From an uncultured Dorea sp. (GTDB lineage: Bacteria; Bacillota; Clostridia; Lachnospirales; Lachnospiraceae), in NCBI GenBank assembly GCA_910578495.1, contig CAJTRE010000014.1:1-62079 (forward strand): 62,079 nt of DNA, given 5' to 3'. Positions 17,544 through 27,334 of this stretch are shown piece after piece. The position numbers and the translations under genes are program-made. The notes below the pieces were generated by a model. The model was not told the DNA's origin and ran no database searches. It worked only from the letters and a program-made list of their open reading frames with translations. Each line of letters starts with the position of its first letter. Position 1 is the first letter of the stretch.

Positions 17544-19561
17544 GATTTGTGTATGGAAAACAAGATTGGAAAACCAAAGAACGAGGACAGGAGAATTGCT
17601 ATCTGTTGACGAATGGGCTGGGTGGATTTTCCTCCGGCACTATGATTGGTTCCAATACAAGAAACGACCATGCGTTGTTGATGGCGTGTGTGAAAGCGCC
17701 GAATTATCGGTATAATATGATACACCGGCTGGAAGAGGTATTGGAAACCGGCTTGGGGAAAACGCATCTTTCAGCGCAGACATTTGTAGATGAGTGCGAG
17801 GAAGAGAAGGGATTCTTGTTTCTGGATTCGTATGTGTTTGAAGATTATCCGAGATGGATTTACCATGTAAACGGTGTGGAAGTTATTAAAGAAATAGCCA
17901 TGAAACAGGGAGAGAACACTGTAGTTGTCCGTTACCATGTGGAGAACCGCACCGGAAAAGAGGCAAAGCTCACGATTACGCCACATATGCAGTTTGTGCC
18001 GAAAGGACAGACTTTGGAAAAAGAGCAGGAGTTTTCAATGGAGGGAAATCGTATTTGCTCCAAGGGAAAACAACTCTTTTTTGAGACAAACGGTGAAGTG
18101 GAAGAGTTTTCTCAGAAATTCTGTGAAGGGCTTTATTATGATTACGACGCTTGTGACGGCAGGAAAGAGACGGGAAATACTTGTGTGAATCATCGGATTA
18201 TAAGAAAAGTCTTATCGGGTGAGAAAGCGGAGCTTGTGATTGTATACAGTGACTTTAAGCTCGAAACCGATTCTGCTGTAAATGCAGCAGAGAAAATTTT
18301 TCGGGAGGCAGTACGATATAGGAAGGAATTAGTAGAAACGTCGGGATTGAAGGAGCCTCTTGCGCAAATGCTTGTAAAAAGCGCAAATCAATTCATCTCT
18401 TTCCGGGAATCTACAGGGGGTAAAACGATTCTTGCAGGGTATCCTTTTTTTGAGGACTGGGGAAGGGACACCATGATTGCGTTGCCGGGCTGTTGTATCA
18501 GTACCGGGAGGATGGAGGATGCGAAAAGTATTCTCCGCACGTTTGCGCAATATTGCCAAAAAGGTCTGATGCCGAATCTGTTTCCAGAGGGAGAGAATGA
18601 ACCGCAGTATAATACGGCGGATGCGGCGCTGTTATTTATCCATGCGGTTTATTTGTATTATTTAAAGACAGCGGATACAGAATTTGTGGCCGAGATGTGG
18701 AAAGTGATGGAAGAGATTCTGGCAGGCTATAAAAATGGTACAGACTATAATATCCATATGGATGAAGATGGTTTAATCATAGCCGGTTCAGGGCTTGACC
18801 AGGTGACTTGGATGGATGTAAGAGTGGGAGAGATACTTCCTACGCCGAGACATGGAAAGCCGGTAGAGATTAATGCTTACTGGTATAATGCGCTGTGCGT
18901 GATGGCGGAATTTGGAGAGCTGTTAGCGCGGATGGAAAATGTAAAGGAATTTGTGACAAGTATGACCTCCGAAGCATTTTTTGCCTACGCAAAGGACTGT
19001 CAGGAATTAGCGCAGAGAGTAAAGAGTAGTTTCCGTCAGAAGTTCTGGAATGAAGAGAAGGGCTGTTTGCGAGACGTATTGTCCGGTACGAAGGCGGACG
19101 ATCAAATCCGCTGCAATCAAATCTGGGCAGTATCCATGCCATTTACTATGCTTGGCGAAGAGCAGGAAAAGAAAGTGGTGGATACGGTGTTTGAAAAATT
19201 ATATACACCATATGGACTGCGTACATTGGAAAAGGATGATCCCGAGTTTTGCGGTCAATACGGAGGACAACAGTTGAAACGGGATCTGGCGTATCACCAA
19301 GGGACGGTGTGGAGTTATCCGTTGGGAGCGTATTATCTGGCATACTTGAAAGTAAACCATTATACAGAGGCGGCGAGGAAGTGCGTGAGTGATCAGATTC
19401 AAGCGTTGTATGCCGCAATGAGAGAAGGATGTACCGGGCAGCTCCCGGAGATATACGACGGGGAGAATCCGACAGCTTCCAGAGGATGTTTTGCGCAGGC
19501 GTGGAGCGTAGGAGAACTGCTGAGGGTGTTTGAAGTGTTAGAAATTAAAGAACAGATATAA
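17540..19561 (+). CDS. Amylo-alpha-1,6-glucosidase / glycogen debranching enzyme (GH133 type)
   Basis: The 673-residue protein has an N-terminal GDE_N domain (NCYLLTNGLGGFSSGTMIG near the start) and a C-terminal alpha/alpha-toroid with the family motifs PFFEDWGRDTMIALPG, GLDQVTWMDVR and YHQGTVWSYPLGAYYLAYLKV. It removes single glucose residues left at branch points after phosphorylase and transferase action. This gives the organism two debranching routes in the same operon, together with pullulanase. The start ATG overlaps the malQ stop. Confidence 0.92.
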   Translation: MRFVYGKQDWKTKERGQENCYLLTNGLGGFSSGTMIGSNTRNDHALLMACVKAPNYRYNMIHRLEEVLETGLGKTHLSAQTFVDECEEEKGFLFLDSYVFEDYPRWIYHVNGVEVIKEIAMKQGENTVVVRYHVENRTGKEAKLTITPHMQFVPKGQTLEKEQEFSMEGNRICSKGKQLFFETNGEVEEFSQKFCEGLYYDYDACDGRKETGNTCVNHRIIRKVLSGEKAELVIVYSDFKLETDSAVNAAEKIFREAVRYRKELVETSGLKEPLAQMLVKSANQFISFRESTGGKTILAGYPFFEDWGRDTMIALPGCCISTGRMEDAKSILRTFAQYCQKGLMPNLFPEGENEPQYNTADAALLFIHAVYLYYLKTADTEFVAEMWKVMEEILAGYKNGTDYNIHMDEDGLIIAGSGLDQVTWMDVRVGEILPTPRHGKPVEINAYWYNALCVMAEFGELLARMENVKEFVTSMTSEAFFAYAKDCQELAQRVKSSFRQKFWNEEKGCLRDVLSGTKADDQIRCNQIWAVSMPFTMLGEEQEKKVVDTVFEKLYTPYGLRTLEKDDPEFCGQYGGQQLKRDLAYHQGTVWSYPLGAYYLAYLKVNHYTEAARKCVSDQIQALYAAMREGCTGQLPEIYDGENPTASRGCFAQAWSVGELLRVFEVLEIKEQI

Positions 19562-19589
19562 AAAATAGACGTATTAGGAGGCTGCGAAG

Positions 19590-21638
19590 ATGATTCAGAA
19601 ATATATATTTGGAACTTATATTGAGACGGAGGCAGTTGTAAAGGAGATTGCAGAAAGCGTAGGACAGATTCCATATTTGACGAAAGAATCCGACCATGTA
19701 TTTACTTATCAAATGGGAGAGGATGACATTGTATACGGTCTTGGAGAATCCATTCGTGGAATGAACAAAAGAGGCTGGGTGTATGAGGCGTATTGTAACG
19801 ACGATCCGAACCATATTGAAAATATCCGTTCTTTATACGGCGCTCACAATTTCTTTCTTGTGGACGGTGCAGAAACGTTTGGCGTTTTTGTGGACGCACC
19901 GCAGAAAGTCCAGTTTGACATTGGCTATACTGAGAGAGAGATGATGAAAATTACGATTGCAGAGGGCGGCTATGTGATTTACATTGTAGAGGGTGATTCT
20001 CCGTCTGAGATTGTAAGGGAATTCCGCAGTTTGATTGGAAGAAGTTATATTCCGCCGAAGTGGGCATTTGGTTATGGACAGAGCCGCTGGGGTTATAAAA
20101 ATGAAGCGGATATCCGCAAGGTTGCAGAGGAATACCGTAAAAGGGATATGCCTCTTGACAGTATCTATCTGGATATTGATTATATGGAGAGGTACAAAGA
20201 CTTTACGGTAGATAAAGAGAAATTTCCGGACTTAAAAGGTCTTGCCGAAGATATGAAAGCTCAGGGTATCCACCTTGTTCCAATTATCGATGCGGCGGTG
20301 AAGGTAGAAGAAGGTTATGAGGTTTATGAGGAAGGTCTGGAAAAGGGATATTTCTGTAAGAAAGAAAATGGAGATGTATTTACCGCAGGTGTTTGGCCGG
20401 GCAAATCTCATTTCCCGGATTTTTTGAATGAAGAAGCAAGGCAGTGGTTTGGAAAGCGCTATAAAGTGCTTTTGGATCAGGGAATCGAGGGATTCTGGAA
20501 CGATATGAATGAGCCGGCAATCTTTTATTCCGAGGACCATATGCGGGAAGTGTTTGAGAAACTGGAGGAATATAAGAGTAAGAATCTGGACGTGGATACA
20601 TTTTTTGCTATGAAAGACTTAGTGCTGCAAACGGCGAACAGGGCAGAGGACTACCGCTCATTCTACCATAATTACAAGGGTGAGAACATTTGCCATGACA
20701 GGGTACATAACTTGTACGGTTACTATATGACAAGAGCGGCGCAGGAAGCATTTGAACATCTGGAGCCGGAGAAGAGAATTCTCATGTATTCCAGGGCATC
20801 CTATATTGGAATGCACCGTTATGGCGGAATCTGGACAGGGGATAACCAGTCATGGTGGTCCCACATTTTATTAAATATACATCAGCTTCCGGGGTTAAAT
20901 ATGTGCGGTTTCTTGTATACAGGCGCAGACCTTGGCGGATTTGGAAGTGATGTGACCGAGGATCTTTTAATGCGCTGGTTAGAGCTTGGTATATTTACAC
21001 CGCTTATGAGAAATCATTCAGCGATGGGAACAAGGGAGCAGGAGATTTACAGGTTCGGAAATGAAGAGGTCTTCTGCAATATTTTAGGACTTCGCTATGC
21101 GCTGCTTCCGTACATTTACAGTGAGTTCATGAAAGCGGTTCTAAAAGAGGAGATGATGTTCAGACCGCTGGCATTCATATATCCAAAAGACGTTCAGGCG
21201 AGAAATGTGGAGGACCAGCTAATGGTCGGGGAGAGTATAATGATTGCCCCGGTATATACACAGAACGCAAAAGGACGTTATGTATATCTGCCAGAGGAAA
21301 TGAAACTTTATCGTATGAGAAGTGAAGCGGATATGGATGTGGAAGTGTTAAGTGCGGGACATCATTATGTGAAAGCAGAGCTTAACGAGACACTTATCTT
21401 CATAAGACCAGATCATATTGTGCCACTGGCAAAAGCCGGACAGTGCGTGGAGAAAATAGACGTGTCGAAACTGTGGCTTTTAAGTTTCATAAAAGATGGA
21501 GCACAGTATGAGTTGTACGATGACGACGGATATAGTAAGGATTATAATGTAGAGGCGCATTTGACAAAGATAACGGTGGAGAAAGACGGACGCGTGGGGA
21601 TAGACGGCGCAATGAAGTCAGAGTGTGTGGTGGTATAG
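19590..21638 (+). CDS. GH31 alpha-glucosidase
   Basis: The 682-residue enzyme carries the GH31 nucleophile D305 in GFWNDMNEPA and the general acid D418 in WTGDNQSWW, together with the barrel strands SRWGYKNEADIRKVAEEY and SIYLDIDYM. It releases glucose from the non-reducing ends of maltose, isomaltose or short dextrins, and without a signal peptide it acts in the cytoplasm. It follows the debranching gene by 28 bases with a good ribosome binding site (AGGAGG), so it is probably the last gene of the maltodextrin operon. Confidence 0.93.
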   Translation: MIQKYIFGTYIETEAVVKEIAESVGQIPYLTKESDHVFTYQMGEDDIVYGLGESIRGMNKRGWVYEAYCNDDPNHIENIRSLYGAHNFFLVDGAETFGVFVDAPQKVQFDIGYTEREMMKITIAEGGYVIYIVEGDSPSEIVREFRSLIGRSYIPPKWAFGYGQSRWGYKNEADIRKVAEEYRKRDMPLDSIYLDIDYMERYKDFTVDKEKFPDLKGLAEDMKAQGIHLVPIIDAAVKVEEGYEVYEEGLEKGYFCKKENGDVFTAGVWPGKSHFPDFLNEEARQWFGKRYKVLLDQGIEGFWNDMNEPAIFYSEDHMREVFEKLEEYKSKNLDVDTFFAMKDLVLQTANRAEDYRSFYHNYKGENICHDRVHNLYGYYMTRAAQEAFEHLEPEKRILMYSRASYIGMHRYGGIWTGDNQSWWSHILLNIHQLPGLNMCGFLYTGADLGGFGSDVTEDLLMRWLELGIFTPLMRNHSAMGTREQEIYRFGNEEVFCNILGLRYALLPYIYSEFMKAVLKEEMMFRPLAFIYPKDVQARNVEDQLMVGESIMIAPVYTQNAKGRYVYLPEEMKLYRMRSEADMDVEVLSAGHHYVKAELNETLIFIRPDHIVPLAKAGQCVEKIDVSKLWLLSFIKDGAQYELYDDDGYSKDYNVEAHLTKITVEKDGRVGIDGAMKSECVVV

Positions 21639-21661
21639 TTACAAAGAATTTGATAAATCTA

Positions 21662-21696
21662 TTGATAACATATAAAAATAAGGATATAATTATATC
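21662..21696 (+). promoter_or_regulatory. Promoter and palindromic operator of the toxin-antitoxin pair
   Basis: TTGATA (21662-21667) and TATAAT (21685-21690) are separated by exactly 17 bases. The -10 element is embedded in a perfect 14-base palindrome, GATATAATTATATC (21683-21696), a position suited to autorepression by the antitoxin. Confidence 0.7.
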
Positions 21697-21740
21697 GATA
21701 AAACACTATATCATTGAGGCAATATGAAAGGGTGAACAAA

Positions 21741-22013
21741 ATGATTATTAAGGCTTCCGCAACACTAAGGAATGATTATTCTTCTATTTCCAACCTTGCA
21801 AGAAAAACAAGTGAACCTATTTATATTACAAAAAATGGCGAGGGCGATGGTGTATTTATGAACATTGATGCCTTCGAGAAAAGGGAACAGGCACTAGAAC
21901 TTCGTTCTAAAATTATGCAGGCAGAAGAGGAACGATTAAATGGAGCAAAGACAAGAAGTATCTCCGAAGCAAGAAAGGAATTGAGAGAACGTGCAGGAAC
22001 AATATCAAGTTGA
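21741..22013 (+). CDS. Phd/YefM-family antitoxin
   Basis: The 90-residue product resembles Phd/YefM or RelB-type antitoxins: an N-terminal DNA-binding part (LRNDYSSISNLARKTSEPIYITKNGEGDGVFMN) and a charged C-terminal helix that would bind the toxin. The start is the ATG at 21741, preceded by a GGGTG site. The gene overlaps the toxin frame by 23 bases, the normal arrangement for such pairs. It is intact although its toxin is broken, so it now probably acts only as an autorepressor or as an immunity relic. Confidence 0.85.
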   Translation: MIIKASATLRNDYSSISNLARKTSEPIYITKNGEGDGVFMNIDAFEKREQALELRSKIMQAEEERLNGAKTRSISEARKELRERAGTISS

Positions 22014-22185
22014 GATTCTTCCTACTGCGTGGGAGGATTTGAAAAAGATTGAAGATTATTATCTGCTTCAATTTGGTGTGGAATCTGCGATAAAAATAAC
22101 GGATCAGATTTTAAACAGTATTGAGCGTTTAGAATAATTTCCCGATTCTGGCTCGCAGACACCGGATAAATGGTTGATTTCTTAA
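21991..22185 (+). pseudogene. RelE/ParE-family toxin, truncated by stop codons
   Basis: A GTG at 21991 opens a frame with the typical toxin N-terminus (VEILPTAWEDLKKIEDYYL, then a helix ending SIERLE). TAA at 22135-22137 stops it after 48 residues. Reading on in the same frame gives FPDSGSQTPDKWLIS, the expected next stretch of these toxins, before another TAA at 22183-22185. The catalytic C-terminal strands are missing. The first stop is one base away from CAA. I conclude the toxin is inactive. Confidence 0.8.
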
Positions 22186-22217
22186 ATGAAATTGCATTTT
22201 CAATATTTTAACCACCT

Positions 22218-23111
22218 CTATGTATTGCGCAGCTGCCGCGGTGTCGCGCCGAACTGTTTTTTAAATTGTCTGTTAAAATTTGATAAGTTATCAAACCCTG
22301 TCAGTTCAGAAATTTCCAGAATAGTCCGATCTGTATTTTTTAATTCTTGATAGGACTTTTCCAGACGAAAACGGTTTAGATATTGAATAAAACTTGTTCC
22401 TGTCATCTGTTTAAACCAACGCATGAAATGGCTGGGGCTATAACCGCATTTTAGCGCGGCATCCTCTATTTTAATCGGATTCTGATAATTTTCTTCAATA
22501 TAATGAACGACAGATTTTAACCGTTCAATATCAGATGGCATTTCTTTTACATTTCTTTTTACATCATAATGGGCAAAAATTATGGAAAATAATTTCATAA
22601 TATCTGCCTTTACTCCAAGTTCAAACCCAGCGCCACGTGTTTCACACAGATCGTCTGCGTCATTCAGGCAAGCTGAAATCATAGGATAGTATTCGTCCTG
22701 TGGAGTGATTAGTGGTGGAAAATGCAGATTGTTTTTTTGTAATGGAAGTAAATATTTCTGGCTGCATATATCTATCATCCGGCTGCCTAACAGTGACAGG
22801 TCAAAGATGATATTTTCGTATTCCATATGCTGATTCTGAAGCTGGCCAAGTGCATGAAGATGTCCGGGCGGAACAAGTACAATGTCTCCTGCATGTACTT
22901 CAAATATAGTAAGGTCAACCTGTGCCGTACCGGAACCTTTTTTGATGTAGATAATTTCCATTGTATCCTGCCAGTGAAGAAAGACAGAAGGGAAATCATC
23001 GGGAATCGTACACAGATATACATTATACGGGAACATAAATTCTGTATGTTTTTTTGTTTCATGAAATCCTTGTATAGAATTGTCGATCGCTTTTTTATTT
23101 TCTTTCATCAT
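22218..23111 (-). CDS. AraC-family transcriptional regulator with cupin sensor domain
   Basis: The N-terminal half is an AraC-type cupin domain (EIIYIKKGSGTAQVDLTIFEV, HAGDIVLVPPGHLHAL) and the C-terminal hundred residues hold two helix-turn-helix units (IKIEDAALKCGYSPSHFMRWFK and ILEISELTGFDNLSNFNRQFKK). The cupin side suggests binding of a sugar. It is divergent from glycogen phosphorylase with only a short shared region, so control of glgP is likely. The start is unsure: I use the ATG at 23111, but a TTG at 23162 would add 17 residues; neither has a clear ribosome binding site. Confidence 0.88.
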   Translation of the reverse strand: MMKENKKAIDNSIQGFHETKKHTEFMFPYNVYLCTIPDDFPSVFLHWQDTMEIIYIKKGSGTAQVDLTIFEVHAGDIVLVPPGHLHALGQLQNQHMEYENIIFDLSLLGSRMIDICSQKYLLPLQKNNLHFPPLITPQDEYYPMISACLNDADDLCETRGAGFELGVKADIMKLFSIIFAHYDVKRNVKEMPSDIERLKSVVHYIEENYQNPIKIEDAALKCGYSPSHFMRWFKQMTGTSFIQYLNRFRLEKSYQELKNTDRTILEISELTGFDNLSNFNRQFKKQFGATPRQLRNT

Positions 23112-23216
23112 GATAGTATTGTACAATATTTTGCGTTGATTGTATAGGTAATCTTCATCCAAATATGATAAAAATAAAGATAGGAAATCGAATATAGTTG
23201 CGGAGGAAGTTTTATT

Positions 23217-25475
23217 ATGATAATGAAAGAAAGATTAGAGGCAATTTGCAGCAAATCGATTGCTGAAAGCAATTACGAAGATATTTACAAGGCTCTTATG
23301 ACGGTTGTAAAGGAAGAGAGCAAAACAAAGGAACAAGAAGTAAAAGGACGGAAGCTTTATTACATTTCCGCGGAGTTTTTGATTGGAAAGTTATTGAGCA
23401 ATAATCTTATTAATCTGGGACTCTACGAGGAAGTCAATCATTTATTAAATGAAAATGGGAAATCTATGGCGGAGCTTGAAGATGTAGAACCGGAGCCAAG
23501 CCTTGGAAACGGAGGCCTTGGAAGATTGGCGGCTTGTTTTTTAGATTCTCTTGCTACATTAAATCTGCCGGGAGACGGAGTGGGACTTCGTTATCACTGT
23601 GGTCTGTTCCGTCAGAATTTTAAGGAGAACTTCCAGAATGAGACGCCGGATTATTGGCTTTCCGGCGCTCAGTGGGCGGAGGATACGGGAAAGACTTATA
23701 CGGTTTCTCTGGCAGGGAAGGATTACGAGGCAAAGCTTTACCAGTTAGATGTGACAGGATATAACGGACGTACCAATAAGTTAAATTTGTTTGACTTAGA
23801 TACGGTAGATGAGCGTCTGATTGAGGATGGGATTCATTTTGATAAATCAGAGATAGAAAAGAACCTTACGTTATTCTTATATCCGGATGACAGTGACGAA
23901 GCAGGGCGTAAACTTCGCGTGTACCAGCAATATCTGATGGTCAGTGCAGGCGCGCAGATGATTCTGGAAGAATGTATGGAGAGAGGATGTAATCTTCACG
24001 ATCTTTCTGAATATGCGGCAATTCAGATTAATGATACACATCCATCTATGGTGATTCCGGAGTTAATCCGTTTGTTAGAGGAAAAGGGAATTGATTTTGA
24101 AGAAGCGGTAGAAATTGTTACGGAAGTCTGTGCATATACGAATCATACAATTCTGGCAGAAGCGCTTGAAAAATGGCCGGAGAGCTATTTGGAAGAAGTT
24201 GTTCCGCAGTTGATACCGATTATCCGTAAGCTGGATAAGGTTGTAAAAGCGAAATACGAAGATGAGCGTGTAGCGATTATTGATGAAGAAAATCGTGTAC
24301 ATATGGCGCATATGGATATTCATTTTACTCATAGTACCAATGGCGTTGCGGCTCTTCACACAGAGATATTAAAGGACAGTGAACTGCACCATTTTTATGA
24401 ACTGTATCCGGAAAAATTTAACAATAAGACGAACGGCATTACGTTCCGAAGATGGCTTTTGTCTTGTAACCATGAACTGACAGATTACATTGAGAGTCTA
24501 ATCGGGGATGAATTCAAGAAAGACGCCGCAAAGCTTAAAAAACTGGCAGATTATGTAGACGATAAAACGGTTCTTGAAAAATTAATGAAGATTAAGGCGG
24601 ATAATAAAAAAGCGCTGGCTGACTGGCTGCTGGAAAAGCAGGGCGTGAAGGTGAATCCGGAGTCTATGTTTGCGATTCAGTCTAAGAGACTTCATGAGTA
24701 TAAACGTCAGCAGTTGAATCTTTTGTACTTGATTCATCAGTATTTTGAGATTAAGAGCGGACATCTTCCGGCGGCTCCAATTACAGCAATATTTGGAGCT
24801 AAAGCGGCTCCGGCTTATGTGACTGCGAAGAACATTATCCATGCACTATTGACGCTTTCCAAGGTTATTGCCAATGATCCGGAGGTTTCCAAATGGATTC
24901 AGATTGTATTGATTGAGAATTATAACGTAACAGCTGCAGAGAAGATGATTCCTGCATGCGATCTGTCTGAGCAGATCAGCCTTGCATCTAAGGAGGCGTC
25001 CGGTACGGGAAATATGAAATTTATGCTTAACGGCGCAGTCACTCTTGGAACGCTGGACGGAGCAAATGTAGAAATTGCGGACTGTGTAGGAGAAGAAAAT
25101 ATCTATATATTTGGACAGAGCAGCGATCAGGTCATCCGCCGCTATGAGCAGGGCGATTACTGTGCCCGGGAGTGGTATGAGACAGACGCCAATATCCGGC
25201 GTGCGGTTGATTTTCTTGCAGGTGATCTGATGAAAGCAGAGGGAGACGAGACAGCGCTCAACAGCTTGAAAAATGAACTGGTAGGAAAAGATTGGTTCCA
25301 GACATTTCCAGATTTTAACGCTTATATTGTGCGCAAAAATCAAGCAATTGCAGACTATGCAGGAAATAAGGAAAAATGGGCAAAGATAGCGCTTAAAAAT
25401 ATCAGTGAAGCAGGGTTTTTCTCATCGGACAGAACCATTGAAGAATATAATAAGGATATTTGGCATTTGGGATAA
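23217..25475 (+). CDS. glgP: Glycogen/maltodextrin phosphorylase (GT35)
   Basis: The 752-residue enzyme has the complete phosphorylase layout: SAEFLIGKLLSNNL and LGNGGLGRLAACFLDSLATL near the N-terminus, INDTHPSMVIPELIR in the middle, and the pyridoxal-phosphate site EASGTGNMKFMLNGA with the Schiff-base lysine K601. It cleaves alpha-1,4 glucan ends with phosphate to give glucose-1-phosphate. Length is shorter than animal enzymes, as in clostridial maltodextrin phosphorylases. It follows the debranching operon after the toxin-antitoxin and AraC genes and has its own terminator. Confidence 0.95.
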   Translation: MIMKERLEAICSKSIAESNYEDIYKALMTVVKEESKTKEQEVKGRKLYYISAEFLIGKLLSNNLINLGLYEEVNHLLNENGKSMAELEDVEPEPSLGNGGLGRLAACFLDSLATLNLPGDGVGLRYHCGLFRQNFKENFQNETPDYWLSGAQWAEDTGKTYTVSLAGKDYEAKLYQLDVTGYNGRTNKLNLFDLDTVDERLIEDGIHFDKSEIEKNLTLFLYPDDSDEAGRKLRVYQQYLMVSAGAQMILEECMERGCNLHDLSEYAAIQINDTHPSMVIPELIRLLEEKGIDFEEAVEIVTEVCAYTNHTILAEALEKWPESYLEEVVPQLIPIIRKLDKVVKAKYEDERVAIIDEENRVHMAHMDIHFTHSTNGVAALHTEILKDSELHHFYELYPEKFNNKTNGITFRRWLLSCNHELTDYIESLIGDEFKKDAAKLKKLADYVDDKTVLEKLMKIKADNKKALADWLLEKQGVKVNPESMFAIQSKRLHEYKRQQLNLLYLIHQYFEIKSGHLPAAPITAIFGAKAAPAYVTAKNIIHALLTLSKVIANDPEVSKWIQIVLIENYNVTAAEKMIPACDLSEQISLASKEASGTGNMKFMLNGAVTLGTLDGANVEIADCVGEENIYIFGQSSDQVIRRYEQGDYCAREWYETDANIRRAVDFLAGDLMKAEGDETALNSLKNELVGKDWFQTFPDFNAYIVRKNQAIADYAGNKEKWAKIALKNISEAGFFSSDRTIEEYNKDIWHLG

Positions 25476-25481
25476 AAAGAG

Positions 25482-25514
25482 GCGATTTTGAAGTTTTGTT
25501 CAAAATCGCTTTTA
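25482..25514 (+). terminator. Intrinsic terminator of glgP
   Basis: An 11-base stem (GCGATTTTGAA and TTCAAAATCGC) with a 6-base loop is followed by TTTT, directly after the glgP stop codon. Confidence 0.9.
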
Positions 25515-25566
25515 TGATGCTTAAAGTAAAGCGAAAACAATATAATATTGAACAAAGAGAGATTTC

Positions 25567-25641
25567 ATGGCAAATTTAATTATAAATTATACGTTTATTG
25601 CCATACTTATTTTAATAATAACTGAAGTAGCAAGAGGATAA
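25567..25641 (+). CDS. Possible 24-residue hydrophobic membrane peptide
   Basis: In the 358-base gap 25476-25834 an ATG at 25567 opens a 24-codon frame ending in TAA. The product (MANLIINYTFIAILILIITE then VARG) is almost entirely a single hydrophobic helix, and AGAGAG lies upstream. Such peptides occur as type I toxins or small membrane regulators, but no antisense RNA is identifiable and an AT-rich gap can produce this by chance. Apart from this frame and two terminators, I see nothing in the gap. Confidence 0.25.
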   Translation: MANLIINYTFIAILILIITEVARG

Positions 25642-25696
25642 TTTCTTATTTGTTGTAAGGTATTACTGGGTGCTTTGCCAGCATAAAAGAAAAGAA

Positions 25697-25734
25697 GAAT
25701 CCCTAAACGGTACTGCAATACGGTTTAGGGATTC
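25697..25734 (-). terminator. Terminator hairpin downstream of the MATE gene
   Basis: A 12-base perfect stem (GAATCCCTAAAC and GTTTAGGGATTC) is followed on the minus strand by TTCTTTTCTTTT-like T-rich sequence, about 100 bases after the MATE stop codon. Confidence 0.75.
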
Positions 25735-25834
25735 GTTCTTTCGTCAACGTGGACTTTTCATTTCTTTTTGCCTATTGGCATTATAGCATATGCAAAAAAG
25801 TTATTCAATATGCTTTTATTCAAAAATTTTATCC

Positions 25835-27190
25835 TTATCGTAACCGTCGCCACACCGTTACCATCATGGTTGTGAAACAAGCCGTCCCGCCGATTAAATT
25901 TGAGATTGGCTCTGCCCAGAACACACCGTCTGTTCCGAGTCCTGCCACCGTTGGAAGCCACAAGGTCAGCGGGATAACGATGATCGCTTTTCGAAACAGC
26001 GAGAAGAATACCGCCTGTCTGGATTTCCCTAACGCTACGAATGTCGATTGCCCGGAAAATTGCAGCGCCATCAGGAAGATGCCAAAGAAATACATATGCA
26101 TGGCAGAAACACCTTTGTCGATAAGTTCAGTGTCACTGCTGAACATACGGATTAACGCTTCCGGGAACATTAAGATAAATCCCCATGCAATCAGTGAAAA
26201 TACAATGGAAGTTATTGTTGTAAATTTTATGGCAGATTTTACTCTGTCATATTTTTTTGCGCCGTAGTTAAAACTCATGACAGGCTGTGCTCCGTTCGTA
26301 AGTCCGGTGAGAGGCATGCTCATAATCTCGCGTACAGAATTAATGACCGTCATAATCCCAACATACAAGTCACCACCATATCTTTGCAATGTAGCGTTAC
26401 ACATGATCTGTACAGAACCGTTAGTGATGGACATGATAAATCCGGACAGCCCCAGAGCGGCAATCTCTTTCACCAAAGGAATTTGGATAGAGAGGGAAGC
26501 ATTACTCAAGCGAATGATTGCCTTTGGTCCCGTTAGAAATTTAATTACCCACAACGCAGAAATAAACTGAGAAATGACCGTTGCTGTGGCGGCGCCTTTG
26601 ACGCCCATATGAAACATAAAGATAAAGACAGGATCAAGAATCAGATTCAATACAGCGCCGATGGATACAGAGAGCATTCCGATAACGCCAAACCCTTGAG
26701 CATTAATAAAATTGTTCATACCAAGGCTGACCATGACGAACAAAGTTCCGATAAGATAAATCATAATATACGACTTGGCATAAGGATATGTCGCGTCACT
26801 GGCGCCGAACAAATACAACAGAGGTTTTTCAAATATATAGCAGATAGCGGCAAGAATGACACCGGAAATCAGCAGCATAGAAAAAGAGTTTCCCATAATT
26901 TTTTCGGCGCGATTTCGTTCTCCACTTCCTCTTGCCATGGAAAATAAGGGTGCGCCGCCCATTCCAAATAAATTTGCAAATGCAGTAATGATTGTAATAA
27001 TCGGAAGAGTAAGGCCGATTCCGGTGAGCGCCTGTGCGGAAGTATGGGGAATGTGGCCGATGTAAATGCGATCTACAATATTATATAAGACATTGATTAG
27101 TTGCGCCAATGTCATTGGAACAGCAAGCCGCAGTATATTGCCGGAAATACTTCCGACACTAAAATCTTTCTTATTGTTAGAAACCGTCAT
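25835..27190 (-). CDS. MATE-family multidrug/metabolite efflux transporter
   Basis: The 451-residue protein has about twelve membrane helices in two bundles, each starting with the MATE pattern (MTLAQLINVLYNIVDRIYIG in the first, a NSVREIMSMPLTGLTNGAQPVMSFNYGAKKYDR stretch opening the second). It exchanges a cation (sodium or proton) for an organic compound. The substrate cannot be predicted. It is a single-gene unit, divergent from spmB. Confidence 0.92.
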   Translation of the reverse strand: MTVSNNKKDFSVGSISGNILRLAVPMTLAQLINVLYNIVDRIYIGHIPHTSAQALTGIGLTLPIITIITAFANLFGMGGAPLFSMARGSGERNRAEKIMGNSFSMLLISGVILAAICYIFEKPLLYLFGASDATYPYAKSYIMIYLIGTLFVMVSLGMNNFINAQGFGVIGMLSVSIGAVLNLILDPVFIFMFHMGVKGAATATVISQFISALWVIKFLTGPKAIIRLSNASLSIQIPLVKEIAALGLSGFIMSITNGSVQIMCNATLQRYGGDLYVGIMTVINSVREIMSMPLTGLTNGAQPVMSFNYGAKKYDRVKSAIKFTTITSIVFSLIAWGFILMFPEALIRMFSSDTELIDKGVSAMHMYFFGIFLMALQFSGQSTFVALGKSRQAVFFSLFRKAIIVIPLTLWLPTVAGLGTDGVFWAEPISNLIGGTACFTTMMVTVWRRLR

Positions 27191-27334
27191 TGTAAATACA
27201 CCACTCCTGTTCAGAATTTATAATACCAGTATATGACTGACAGCTATTATTTTCAATGGATATATGCTAAATCAGCGTATGACTGCATATACATAGCTAT
27301 GAGGAGATGCGGGAATGAAAAATGGAGAAAAGAC

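Noticed and set aside
25749..26267. 172-codon plus-strand frame
   Set aside because: It is antisense to the end of the MATE gene, whose protein is clearly the real product, and has no ribosome binding site or family match.
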